Assembly: GCA_964538885.1 (NCBI GenBank)
Contig: CAZIHR010000062.1
Location: forward strand, 1-11,580
DNA from: JAPOPJ01 sp964538885
Lineage (GTDB): Archaea; Thermoproteota; Nitrososphaeria; Nitrososphaerales; Nitrosopumilaceae
Length of the DNA: 11,580 nt
Direction: 5' to 3'
Both the position numbers and the translations under genes were made by a program. Positions 1 to 7,514 of this stretch are shown here, one piece after another; within the stretch, counting starts at the first letter, position 1, and every line of letters begins with the position of its first letter. The notes under the pieces are model-generated. The model made no database searches. It was not told where the DNA came from and worked only from the letters and a program-made list of their open reading frames with translations.

Positions 1-147
1 ACTTGATCTGTCCGGGGCCTTGCCCAAGTATGCTGCTACCGCGTTATCTGGTTGCCAATCTAACCCAACGAATAAGGTAGCGGCCACTGCCACTACAAGT
101 AGTGGCAACAATATGCGAAAATGATGATGCAGATGCGATAAATTCAT
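1..147 (-). CDS. N-terminal fragment of a membrane-anchored or secreted protein (cut by window edge)
   Basis: An open frame runs from an ATG at 147 to the left window edge, giving 49 residues with no stop. An in-frame TAG lies 9 nt before the ATG, so the start is well bounded. The N-terminus is short and basic/His-rich (MNLSHLHHHFR), followed by a hydrophobic stretch at about residues 12-29 (ILLPLLVVAVAATLFVGL), then polar sequence. That is the shape of a signal peptide or N-terminal anchor, with the rest of the protein outside the cell membrane. A TATA-like box lies about 38 nt upstream, so the gene probably has its own promoter rather than being the last trp operon gene. The family cannot be told from this fragment. 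Confidence 0.6.
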   Translation of the reverse strand, partial: MNLSHLHHHFRILLPLLVVAVAATLFVGLDWQPDNAVAAYLGKAPDRSS

Positions 148-184
148 AATAATCTAATTCACTATGCCATAATTTGCATCTATG

Positions 185-194
185 TTTATAAAAA
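185..194 (-). promoter_or_regulatory. TATA box of the left-edge gene
   Basis: The minus strand reads TTTTTATAAA. Transcription would begin about 25 nt downstream, near 160-165, which leaves a leader of roughly 15 nt before the ATG at 147. The match to the archaeal TATA consensus is good, but the start site is inferred. Confidence 0.5.
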
Positions 195-214
195 TATAAT
201 TACAGGAGTTCTAC

Positions 215-220
215 AAAAAA
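215..220 (-). terminator. Possible oligo-T terminator after trpA
   Basis: The minus strand has a T6 run about 16 nt after the trpA stop. Archaeal polymerase can stop at short T tracts without a hairpin. The run is short, so read-through into the next gene cannot be excluded. Confidence 0.3.
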
Positions 221-235
221 GTTACAGATAATCAC

Positions 236-1036
236 CTAAAGTATGGTAGCTTTTTTTAGCGACTTTGCGTACCTGAAAATCTTTTCTTCTAACTGTTTAT
301 GGGGGGTCTTACTAATTAATTGCAAAAACGCACTTCCAACAATCACGGCATCTGCACCTGCCTGAACATATCTTTTTACATCATCAGGGGTGGATACACC
401 AAATCCGACACCTACCGGAATCGTACTTTTCGCGTATAATTTTGTCCTCTTGATTGCCCGAATTGTATATCTTTTGATTCCAGTTTTGATGCCTGTTGTC
501 CCATATATGGCCACCATATAGAGAAAACCACTTGATGCCTCAGATATTCTATATATTCGGGATTTTACAGTGTTAGGTGATATCAAAAATATCGTATCTA
601 CAACACCTCGTGCAGCTTTAAGATATTCTGCAGACTCTTCTACAGACATATCGGGCAATATGATACCATCAATACCTGCACTTTTTGCATCTTTGATGAA
701 TTTTGCATATCCCTTTTGGTATAATATATTGGTATATGTCATGAGAATCAGTGGTATCTCTGTCTGCTTTCTGATCTTTCTTACTGTGGAAAAGAATTTC
801 TGTATCTTGGCACCATGATTTAACGATGATATACTGGCATCTTGGATTACTGGTCCATCTGCTAATGGATCAGAGAAAGGAAAACCAAGCTCAATTATAT
901 CTACACCTCCTCTAACTAGTCCATTTACAGCAGTTATTGTTGTTGAATCATCAGGATACCCAGACATGATATATGCAACTAGCGCCTTTTGCTTTTTGTC
1001 TCCAAGCTCTTCAAACTTTTGTTTAATGCGCGACAT
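236..1036 (-). CDS. trpA: Tryptophan synthase alpha subunit
   Basis: TrpA cleaves indole-3-glycerol phosphate into glyceraldehyde 3-phosphate and indole, and passes the indole to TrpB inside the cytoplasmic alpha-beta complex. The 266-residue product is the usual length. With the ATG at 1036 the catalytic acids fall at Glu49 and Asp60, within IIELGFPFSDPLADGP, exactly the E. coli numbering, which is why this start is preferred. An upstream ATG at 1063 would add nine residues (MLYKGTWKK); it has a better Shine-Dalgarno-like AAGGATG in front, so it is not excluded. The C-terminal phosphate-binding segments GVGFGVSTPDDV and GADAVIVGSAF are present. The start overlaps the end of trpB by 14 nt, consistent with coupled translation as the last gene of the operon. 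Confidence 0.97.
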   Translation of the reverse strand: MSRIKQKFEELGDKKQKALVAYIMSGYPDDSTTITAVNGLVRGGVDIIELGFPFSDPLADGPVIQDASISSLNHGAKIQKFFSTVRKIRKQTEIPLILMTYTNILYQKGYAKFIKDAKSAGIDGIILPDMSVEESAEYLKAARGVVDTIFLISPNTVKSRIYRISEASSGFLYMVAIYGTTGIKTGIKRYTIRAIKRTKLYAKSTIPVGVGFGVSTPDDVKRYVQAGADAVIVGSAFLQLISKTPHKQLEEKIFRYAKSLKKATIL

Positions 1037-2210
1037 TTTTTTCCAGGTACCTTTGTACAACATTTACATCCTTATCACCGCGTCCAGACAGTGTCACTAC
1101 AACTGATTCGGATTTTTTGAGTTTTTGTGATATTTTGATTGCCTCTGCAACTGCATGTGAAGATTCTAATGCAGGAATTATTCCCTCTGTTCTTGCAAGT
1201 GTCAGAAATGCGTTTGCCGCCTCTACATCTGTTGCAGAACTATATTTGACACGTCCAATATCTTTGAGATGCGAGTGTTCTGGTCCCACACCTGGATAAT
1301 CAAGACCTGCTGAGATGCTGTGCGTTTCAGTTATTTGTCCTTCTTTATCTTGTAATAGATATGTCATCATGCCATGTAAGATACCGGGGCGTCCTGTAGA
1401 TAATGTTGCAGAGTGGTATCTAGATTTTAATCCCCTACCTGCAGCTTCCACACCTATCATATTGACATCTGTATTTAGCAGGGGATAAAATGTGCCTATT
1501 GCATTAGAGCCACCACCCACACATGCAACAATATAATCGGGTGTCTGCTTGATCTTGTTCATTTGGTGTTTTATCTCCTCACCAATCACACTCTGAAAAT
1601 CTCTGACCATTACAGGGTATGGATGCGGCCCCACAGCAGAACCGAGCAGATAATATGTATTCTCTACATTAGTTAGCCAATCACGTATTGCCTCATTTAT
1701 GGCATCTTTTAGGGTCATGGAGCCGGATTTTACCGGATTTACCTTGGAGCCCAACATATTCATTCGAAATACGTTCAGTTGTTGCCTGACAGTATCTTTG
1801 TGCCCCATGTATATCTCTGCCTTTTTGTTGAGGGCGGCACACGCCATGGCAGTAGCCACTCCGTGCTGACCTGCGCCAGTCTCTGCAATAATTCGCTTTT
1901 TTTTCATCTTTGTTGCAAGGAGTGATTGGCCCAGTGTGTTGTTTATCTTGTGGGCTCCTCCATGAAGTAGATCCTCCCGTTTTAGGTATATTTTGGCCCC
2001 TCCTACTGTTCTTGTCAGATTCTCTGCAAAGTATAATGGTGTGGGACGTCCCGCATATGATCGCAGATAGTAATTTAGCTCCCTTTTAAACTCTTTATCA
2101 TCTTTGAATTTCAAATAGTTTTCTTCCAATTCCTCGATTGCAGGAACTAGTGTCTCTGGTATGTATCTGCCACCAAAATCGCCAAATTTGCCGTTCTTTG
2201 GATATTTCAA
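1023..2210 (-). CDS. trpB: Tryptophan synthase beta subunit
   Basis: TrpB is the pyridoxal-phosphate enzyme that joins indole to L-serine to make tryptophan. The PLP lysine sits in KREDLLHGGAHKINN, the catalytic glutamate in ETGAGQHG, and the cofactor phosphate loop is GGGSNAIG. The sequence is of the TrpB1 type that pairs with TrpA, not the stand-alone TrpB2. Two starts compete. A TTG at 2210 gives 395 residues, overlaps the trpC stop as TTGA, has GGTG 8 nt upstream, and places the FGDFGG motif at Phe9 as in E. coli. A GTG at 2237 would add nine residues (MCKRFGASA) and overlap trpC by 31 nt. I prefer the TTG, but only the start is in doubt. The identity is very secure. Confidence 0.97.
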   Translation of the reverse strand: MKYPKNGKFGDFGGRYIPETLVPAIEELEENYLKFKDDKEFKRELNYYLRSYAGRPTPLYFAENLTRTVGGAKIYLKREDLLHGGAHKINNTLGQSLLATKMKKKRIIAETGAGQHGVATAMACAALNKKAEIYMGHKDTVRQQLNVFRMNMLGSKVNPVKSGSMTLKDAINEAIRDWLTNVENTYYLLGSAVGPHPYPVMVRDFQSVIGEEIKHQMNKIKQTPDYIVACVGGGSNAIGTFYPLLNTDVNMIGVEAAGRGLKSRYHSATLSTGRPGILHGMMTYLLQDKEGQITETHSISAGLDYPGVGPEHSHLKDIGRVKYSSATDVEAANAFLTLARTEGIIPALESSHAVAEAIKISQKLKKSESVVVTLSGRGDKDVNVVQRYLEKNVAH

Positions 2211-2983
2211 GGCTGACGCACCAAATCTTTTACACACATTACAATGTCATCATTCTGCATTATGCTGGAACCTACCAAGAATGCATCAGCCCCACATCTT
2301 TTCAGATATGTAATATCTTGTGGAGTATTTATTCCACTTTCAGCTAGTATGGGTCGCGTTTTTTCAAATCCCTGCAATATATGCCCCGTAGTTTCTAGAT
2401 GTAGATCCAAAGTATCAAGATTGCGGTTGTTGATTCCAATGATATCTGCATCTGTTTTTAGTGCATTTCTAAATTCATCACGTGTATGGGCCTCAACTAG
2501 TATGCTTAATCCTTTCTTGTGTCCATATGCAATAAAATCATCGATATTTTTTAGGTGGCCTTTTTCATATAATGACTGTATAACTAGGATGTAATCTGCA
2601 CCCATCTTTTGTGCTGCATCAATCTGTATTTTGTCAATCATTATATCTTTCATTAGTAAAGGCACATCTACTTTTGTTCGTACCTTAATGAAATATTCTG
2701 GTGAGCCATTAAACAGGTATGGTTGAGTCAGTATTGATAGTGCGCTTGCACCTCCCTGTATCATTTGTTGTGCAATCAGTACGGGATCAGTCAATGTACG
2801 AATTTTACCAAGGGATGGTGATGCAAACTTGATCTCAGTAATTATCGAATTATGACGATTTGTCTTAATTTTATCTAAAAAATTTTGGGACGATTTTTGT
2901 AAATCACAGTCCACATCATAAACTCCGTTGTCAATTGCAAGTTGTGTATTATTGACAAGTCTTTTCAATATGTTGTGTGCCAT
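2207..2983 (-). CDS. trpC: Indole-3-glycerol phosphate synthase
   Basis: TrpC closes the indole ring by decarboxylating 1-(2-carboxyphenylamino)-1-deoxyribulose 5-phosphate. The 258-residue beta/alpha barrel is a stand-alone TrpC, not a TrpC-TrpF fusion. The catalytic set known from the Sulfolobus enzyme is all visible: Glu50 and Lys52 in EIKFASPSLG, Lys112 in LLMKDIMID, Glu164 in LVEAHTRDE, Asn185 in IGINNRNLD and Glu215 in ILAESGI. The phosphate loop GADAFLVGSS follows near the C-terminus. The ATG shares one base with the trpD stop (TAATG) and is preceded by a strong Shine-Dalgarno GGGAGGT, so it is translated by coupling and re-initiation. Confidence 0.97.
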   Translation of the reverse strand: MAHNILKRLVNNTQLAIDNGVYDVDCDLQKSSQNFLDKIKTNRHNSIITEIKFASPSLGKIRTLTDPVLIAQQMIQGGASALSILTQPYLFNGSPEYFIKVRTKVDVPLLMKDIMIDKIQIDAAQKMGADYILVIQSLYEKGHLKNIDDFIAYGHKKGLSILVEAHTRDEFRNALKTDADIIGINNRNLDTLDLHLETTGHILQGFEKTRPILAESGINTPQDITYLKRCGADAFLVGSSIMQNDDIVMCVKDLVRQP

Positions 2984-4023
2984 TATATGACCTCCCGTAG
3001 TCGGGCTACATCTCCTGTATCAATGACAAACTGCTCCAGTAATTTTATTGTATCTCCACCAGTTATGGTATCTAGTGCAAGCTCTACTCCCTCTCGAATA
3101 TCTTGAACCACGCCACCAACAACTAATCCTGCCGCTGCATTTAGTGCAACGGTCTCTATCATAGTACGATTGGCAGAGCCATTAATTACTTTGACAAACG
3201 ATAAAATGGCATCATCTTTGGTTTTGATCTGTATGTCTTTTAGCTTTGATTTGTGTAATCTGACATCTTCTGGATCAATTAAATCGGTTTTTATTTTGCC
3301 ATTTTGTAATATGCATACTCTGTTTGTGGCGGCAGTAGAAAATTCATCCATGCCGTTATCTGAACGGACGGCAATAATACTTTGAGCACCTCGCTGTTGT
3401 AGTATGTTTGGAATTCTATTTAGTAATTCAACAGAATGTACTCCGACAAGCTGCTTTTTTACACGGGCAGGATTTGATAATGGACCCAATATATTAAATG
3501 CAGTTTTTCGAGATAGCTGCCTTCGAGCAGCACTTGCATGTTTTATTGCAGGATGAAACTTTGGCGCAAAGATGAACGTAATGTTGTATCTAGATAAAAT
3601 TTCTGTTAGTTTGGATGGATCTGCATCTAAATTATATCCAAAGTACTCAAATATGTCGGCACTACCAAATATTCCAGAACTAGAACGATTTCCATGCTTT
3701 GCAACAATTCCACCTGCAGCTGCAACTACAAATGAGGCAGCAGTTGATATATTGAATGTATTTAATTTGTCTCCTCCTGTTCCGCACATATCTATTGCAG
3801 TAGTATAATTTTGATCTTGTAAAGTGATGGCAAACTCGAACATTTTATCGAGCATTCCAAGCAACTCGACATCGGTCTCTCCCTTGTCTGCAAGCTTTGA
3901 GAGAAATTCGGCAATTTGTAAAGTAGATGCATTGCCTGAAAGTATCTCTGTCATCACCAAACTCACATCTTCATATGAGAGATTCTTTCTTTGATCAAGA
4001 TGGTCTAGTTGTTTATTTAGCAT
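2983..4023 (-). CDS. trpD: Anthranilate phosphoribosyltransferase
   Basis: TrpD transfers the phosphoribosyl group of PRPP onto anthranilate, the second step of the pathway. The 346-residue protein has the class diagnostic PRPP loop CGTGGDKLNTFNIST (about residues 80-94), the KHGNRSSS segment (109-116), the anthranilate-binding HPAIKHASAARRQL region, and the metal-binding Asp226-Glu227 pair in NGMDEFS. It is a stand-alone TrpD, separate from the glutaminase TrpG. The ATG has an AGGTGA Shine-Dalgarno about 7 nt upstream and overlaps the end of trpG by 11 nt. The SSSGIFGSAD part differs a little from the commoner S-V-S-S-K-S-G-S-A-D wording but keeps the key small residues. Confidence 0.96.
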   Translation of the reverse strand: MLNKQLDHLDQRKNLSYEDVSLVMTEILSGNASTLQIAEFLSKLADKGETDVELLGMLDKMFEFAITLQDQNYTTAIDMCGTGGDKLNTFNISTAASFVVAAAGGIVAKHGNRSSSGIFGSADIFEYFGYNLDADPSKLTEILSRYNITFIFAPKFHPAIKHASAARRQLSRKTAFNILGPLSNPARVKKQLVGVHSVELLNRIPNILQQRGAQSIIAVRSDNGMDEFSTAATNRVCILQNGKIKTDLIDPEDVRLHKSKLKDIQIKTKDDAILSFVKVINGSANRTMIETVALNAAAGLVVGGVVQDIREGVELALDTITGGDTIKLLEQFVIDTGDVARLREVI

Positions 4024-4609
4024 ATTTTTTCACCTGATTTACAAAATTATTTAGTATCTTTTTACCATCTTCAGTCATTATGGATTCGGGATGAAACTGG
4101 ACTCCCTCAATGAGATATTTGGTATGTCTTACTGCCATTACTTCGCCATCATCGTCTGCAGTTGCAATAACTTTGAGAGTTGGAGGAATTATTGTCTTGT
4201 CTCCCACCAAACTGTGATATCTTGTTGCCCTGAATGGGTTTTTGATACCCCGAAATAGTTCAGAGCCAGTATGACTTATTTGGCTGGTCTTGCCGTGCAT
4301 GACACATCCAGCATTTGTAATTACACCACCAAATGCAGAGATGATTCCCTGATGTCCAAGGCATACGCCCAAAATTGGCACAGTAGGACCAAGCTCTCGT
4401 ATGATATCACCACATATGCCAAAGTATTTTGTATCATCTGGAGTTCCAGGTCCAGGTGATATAATTATACCATCATAGTTTTGTTGTATGATTTCAGGTA
4501 TTGTGATCAAATCATTTCGTATAACTTGGGAGTCAATGCCAAGCTCCCCCAAATATTGAGCTAAATTATATACAAAAGAGTCATAGTTGTCAATTATTAG
4601 AAATTTCAT
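4013..4609 (-). CDS. trpG: Anthranilate synthase component II (glutamine amidotransferase)
   Basis: TrpG hydrolyses glutamine and channels ammonia to TrpE. The 198-residue class I amidotransferase begins MKFLIIDNYDSFVYNL, typical of TrpG/PabA. It carries the oxyanion-hole segment ISPGPGTPDD (50-59), nucleophile Cys83 in GVCLGHQG, and the His173-Glu175 pair in GVQFHPESIMTEDG. The ATG shares one base with the trpE stop (TAATG) behind a strong GAGGAGA Shine-Dalgarno, so TrpE and TrpG should be made in matched amounts. A shared role with para-aminobenzoate synthesis is possible for this family, but the operon context points to tryptophan. Confidence 0.96.
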   Translation of the reverse strand: MKFLIIDNYDSFVYNLAQYLGELGIDSQVIRNDLITIPEIIQQNYDGIIISPGPGTPDDTKYFGICGDIIRELGPTVPILGVCLGHQGIISAFGGVITNAGCVMHGKTSQISHTGSELFRGIKNPFRATRYHSLVGDKTIIPPTLKVIATADDDGEVMAVRHTKYLIEGVQFHPESIMTEDGKKILNNFVNQVKKYAK

Positions 4610-5937
4610 TATATCTCCTCAAGTGCCTGCATCATGGCGCCTGCTTTGGCTTCTGTCTCTTTGAACTCATTTTCAGGGATGGAATCAGCAACAATGCCCG
4701 CACCAGATTGGATGAATCCTTGGTTTCCATCTAGGAATATGCTTCTTATTGCAATGGCAAAGTCACAGCATCCATTATATGAGAAATAGCCAACTGCCCC
4801 TGCATACGCGCCTCTTGCTTCTGGCTCTAACTCGTCAATTATCTCCATTGCCCGGACCTTGGGGGCGCCAGATACTGTTCCTGCAGGAAATACTGCTTTG
4901 AATGCATCAAACATGTCATAATTAGGATACAAATTTCCAGCTAGGTGTGTAACCATATGTTGAACATGACTGAACTGTTTTATCTGCATCAGTGATTCTG
5001 GGCGGACTGTTCCATATTTGCAGACCTTGCCAATGTCATTTCTACCTAGGTCAACGAGCATGGTATGCTCGGCCATCTCTTTTTTGTCATTTAACAGTTC
5101 GTTTGCTAAATTTTTGTTTAATTGTATATTTTTAGTGACTTTTCTTGTACCAGCTATGGGAAACGACTCTACCATATCATTTGTGACTCGAATCAGCATC
5201 TCGGGTGATGCACCAATTATAGATTTGTTGCCATGCTTCAAGTGATACATGTAAGGAGATGGGTTTATTCTTCTCAATATCTTGTATAATGCCAAGTTGT
5301 TTCCTTTGGCCTCAAATGTGAACTTTCTTGAAAGAACCACCTGAAATATATCTCCATCATGAATGTATTTTTTGGCACGCATAACTAGATTGTTAAATTT
5401 TTTGGAATCCATATTTGGCGTTATTTTATCTACATGAAATTTATCAAATGAATCGTTTTTCATATTGATGGTGTCAAGTCTGTTTTTGGTATAATAAAAG
5501 TAGAATAATTTTTTTTCTAAATTGTCATATATGATGCCATCATCATATATGCCAAACTCCATTATTGGTTCTGGAGCATGGTGCCTATCTGGGATATCTT
5601 CAATTAGTCTAACTGCATCATAGTTTACCACACCAACGGCACCACCAAGATATCTGTATCTCTGATCGTTGCTGCGTCGTAGCAGCTTGCCAAGTTCTGC
5701 AAGCGGATTGTTTGTATTAATTGTTGAGATAGTGTCTTTATTTTGAATCTCTATTTTGTCTATAAAGCCGCGGACGATCATCTTTGGATCAAATCCCATT
5801 ACAGATGTTTCAGCAAGTATGTTGGGTCCAGTTAAAGACTCGAATAGGAATGAATGTTTATAATTTTTTGAGATTTTGGTGTAAAGTTGAAATTGATTTT
5901 CAGATGACTCTAGAGGTATGAACTTCGGAGAAGACAT
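4609..5937 (-). CDS. trpE: Anthranilate synthase component I
   Basis: TrpE makes anthranilate from chorismate and ammonia, the committed and feedback-controlled step. With the ATG at 5937 (MSSPKFIPLES) the product is 442 residues. The N-terminal SFLFES segment corresponds to the LLES element that binds inhibitory tryptophan, so feedback inhibition is likely. The C-terminal chorismate domain shows PIAGTRKVTKN, LVDLGRNDIGKV, AVFPAGTVSGAPKVRAMEII, AGAVGYF and QSGAGIVADSIPENEFKETE, covering the catalytic and Mg-binding residues. The frame is open upstream to a TTG at 5970 and GTGs at 5967 and 5952. A TATA box at 5977-5985 would put the transcript start near 5955, and GGTGA precedes the ATG by about 11 nt, so 5937 is preferred. 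This is the first gene of the trp operon. Confidence 0.95.
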   Translation of the reverse strand: MSSPKFIPLESSENQFQLYTKISKNYKHSFLFESLTGPNILAETSVMGFDPKMIVRGFIDKIEIQNKDTISTINTNNPLAELGKLLRRSNDQRYRYLGGAVGVVNYDAVRLIEDIPDRHHAPEPIMEFGIYDDGIIYDNLEKKLFYFYYTKNRLDTINMKNDSFDKFHVDKITPNMDSKKFNNLVMRAKKYIHDGDIFQVVLSRKFTFEAKGNNLALYKILRRINPSPYMYHLKHGNKSIIGASPEMLIRVTNDMVESFPIAGTRKVTKNIQLNKNLANELLNDKKEMAEHTMLVDLGRNDIGKVCKYGTVRPESLMQIKQFSHVQHMVTHLAGNLYPNYDMFDAFKAVFPAGTVSGAPKVRAMEIIDELEPEARGAYAGAVGYFSYNGCCDFAIAIRSIFLDGNQGFIQSGAGIVADSIPENEFKETEAKAGAMMQALEEI

Positions 5938-5976
5938 GCCAAATGCATTCACCCATGAGTTTATCACCAATATTTG

Positions 5977-5985
5977 TTATTTAAA
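5977..5985 (-). promoter_or_regulatory. TATA box of the trp operon
   Basis: The minus strand reads TTTAAATAA about 40 nt before the preferred trpE ATG. This is the expected distance for a start site near 5955 and a leader of about 15-20 nt. No leader-peptide attenuator, tryptophan-codon run or T-box is visible, so control is more likely by a DNA-binding repressor and by enzyme feedback. Confidence 0.5.
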
Positions 5986-6026
5986 CTGATGGAAAATATG
6001 GCAGATATACAAGATCTCTTCAAGTG

Positions 6027-6033
6027 AAAAAAA
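6027..6033 (-). terminator. T7 terminator before the trp operon
   Basis: The minus strand carries a T7 run about 80 nt beyond the stop of the gene at 6111 and about 40 nt upstream of the trpE TATA box. It is well placed to separate the two transcripts. No hairpin is needed in archaea. Confidence 0.4.
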
Positions 6034-6110
6034 CACCAGCGACTAAATACAATAAAAGATTAATTTAGATGCATATTTTGGTAGGTACATCACTCTATTA
6101 ATTTGGGAAT

Positions 6111-6935
6111 TTAGTTATAATTTTGGAGGTTTATTGCCAAAGTTGCATCCATATAATCCTCTGCATTGATTCTCAACTCCTGCTGACACTGTATAACTGA
6201 ATATAATACTTGGATGGTGTTCTTGTCGGGACCTACCTCCATTATGTTGTGTCTCTGCCTTGTGTCGATATCGTTTTCTTCTAGTATCTTGATATTTGCC
6301 TCTGTCTGTTCATCAAGGGTTTTCGTGGCAGTTATAATATCGTATTTGGGATTCTTTGTTTCTAATTGTGTAATGTGTGCAAGCTCTGCCAAATCTTTTG
6401 TCACTGTGGGAAACGATGTCGAGGTGATCTGCGAAGCTATGTCTTTTTGTGCAGCAAGTGATGTTGCTGTTTTCATGATGTCAGGGGAGCTAACTTTTGG
6501 GATGTGTAGTAATTGACGGTCATATTCTGCAAAAAGTACATCAACTAGGCCAGCTACTGCCATGTCGTTTGCATGTCTAAATTTTTCTCTTATCTCTGAC
6601 CATCCATTATCTGATTTACTAGCAAGGTCAAATTTGTCAACAAGTTCTCTCTCCAGTTTGATATTACCTAGAATTGTGTCTAATTTTTGATCAGAGGAGG
6701 CATCTCCCCAATATTTTGCATACTCTGATATGCGGATTTGGTGAAAGTTGTTACGCTCTAGAAAATTTTGATATGCTATGGTCTGTTTTGCAAGCAGTTC
6801 CGGAGTTGTTGTATTAACTAAAACGATATCCAAATTATCTGATGAAAGTACCGCTATTACTGCTAATATTATAGCAACAAGTCCAACAGTAAATGCTATA
6901 CTTGCTTTGTCTACCTGCAATAGTTGAATATACAA
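6111..6935 (-). CDS. Membrane-anchored protein of unknown function
   Basis: I do not recognise the family. The 274-residue frame has one strongly hydrophobic segment at about residues 13-30 (IAFTVGLVAIILAVIAVL), after a short N-terminus with one lysine. The long remainder is polar and rich in Asp, Glu, Lys, Thr and Gln, probably mostly helical, and likely faces outside. The start is uncertain because no ATG is available. A TTG at 6935 gives 274 residues. A TTG at 6920 gives 269 and lies where the transcript from the TATA box at 6942-6951 should begin, so it could be leaderless. The gene lies upstream of trpE in the same direction but is separated by a T7 tract, so a link to tryptophan synthesis is not implied. 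Confidence 0.75.
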   Translation of the reverse strand: MYIQLLQVDKASIAFTVGLVAIILAVIAVLSSDNLDIVLVNTTTPELLAKQTIAYQNFLERNNFHQIRISEYAKYWGDASSDQKLDTILGNIKLERELVDKFDLASKSDNGWSEIREKFRHANDMAVAGLVDVLFAEYDRQLLHIPKVSSPDIMKTATSLAAQKDIASQITSTSFPTVTKDLAELAHITQLETKNPKYDIITATKTLDEQTEANIKILEENDIDTRQRHNIMEVGPDKNTIQVLYSVIQCQQELRINAEDYMDATLAINLQNYN

Positions 6936-6941
6936 ATTTGG

Positions 6942-6951
6942 TATTTTAAAT
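6942..6951 (-). promoter_or_regulatory. TATA box of the anchored-protein gene
   Basis: The minus strand reads ATTTAAAATA. Its centre is about 27 nt before the TTG at 6920, which suggests a leaderless transcript starting at or near that codon. Confidence 0.45.
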
Positions 6952-7127
6952 CTATTTAGTATGGTTTGGAAAAGACAAATTTCAGTGCTAAAATGTTGAT
7001 ATTATAGGTGAATTTTTGATATATTTTTTGCGTCATTAATTTCAATGATAAAGTATGTTAATTTAATTTTTAAAAATTATACTGACTTGTATAAATTGAC
7101 GGGAATATAACATGACAGAATATTGAT

Positions 7128-7379
7128 TCAAGTGAGATTTTCTCTTATCAGAGAAAGAACAGTCAGCCCTGATCCTACAGATACAATAGCAATACCAACT
7201 GCAAGTTCGATGAGTAATCTCTGGTGAATGTCTTTGTAATTTGAATCAAGCAGGGCATAATCTGTTGAGGACATTTCTTCAAAGTATAATATTTGTGGAT
7301 AGTCAAATATTATGACAAATGCACCAAGTGTTATAATTATGATACCCGTCAAAAATAATACTGTATTTTTGATTTCCAG
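7128..7379 (-). CDS. Small two-helix membrane protein, possible CTG start
   Basis: The protein is recognisable only as a small membrane protein. With the start at 7379 it has 83 residues, beginning MEIKNTVLFLTGIIIITLG. One hydrophobic helix lies at about residues 7-25 and a second near residues 60-77 (LAVGIAIVSVGSGLTVLSLI). A polar loop with DYPQILYFEEMSSTDYALLD joins them. The first conventional start codon in frame is a TTG at 7352, inside helix one and with no ribosome site. The CTG at 7379 instead has a GAGGT Shine-Dalgarno 8 nt upstream and yields a natural polar N-terminus, and an in-frame TAA stands four codons upstream of it. I therefore prefer the CTG. A sequencing error in an ATG, or a start at 7352, remains possible. 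Confidence 0.6.
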   Translation of the reverse strand: MEIKNTVLFLTGIIIITLGAFVIIFDYPQILYFEEMSSTDYALLDSNYKDIHQRLLIELAVGIAIVSVGSGLTVLSLIRENLT

Positions 7380-7380
7380 T

Positions 7381-7416
7381 TTATCTTACCTCACAAATGT
7401 ATTTTGTTTGTGACAT
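7381..7416 (-). other. Possible 11-codon upstream ORF (MSQTKYICEVR)
   Basis: An ATG at 7416 opens a short frame of 11 codons that ends in a TAA one base before the CTG at 7379. The GAGGT ribosome site for the downstream membrane protein lies inside it. It could be a leader ORF coupling translation, or a chance ATG. Confidence 0.25.
7388..7392 (-). promoter_or_regulatory. Shine-Dalgarno site deciding the start of the two-helix protein
   Basis: The minus strand reads GAGGT, followed by an 8-nt spacer AAGATAAA and then CTG. It matches the archaeal anti-Shine-Dalgarno sequence well and is much too far (35 nt) from the TTG at 7352 to serve it. Confidence 0.45.
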
Positions 7417-7463
7417 TTGAATCATATTGATGATTTTACGCGTCAGAGCATATTTCTAGGTTG

Positions 7464-7474
7464 TAAATATAATA
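7464..7474 (-). promoter_or_regulatory. TATA-like box upstream of the two-helix protein
   Basis: The minus strand reads TATTATATTTA. A start site about 25 nt downstream would give a leader of roughly 60 nt that includes the short upstream ORF. In this AT-rich DNA the match could be by chance. Confidence 0.3.
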
Positions 7475-7514
7475 CAACTTTGTAAATGATATGGTATTGA
7501 CAAAGATTGGTTTT

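Noticed and set aside
5970..6110. trp leader attenuator or T-box upstream of trpE
   Set aside because: No leader ORF with tryptophan codons and no alternative hairpins seen; the leader predicted from the TATA box is too short.
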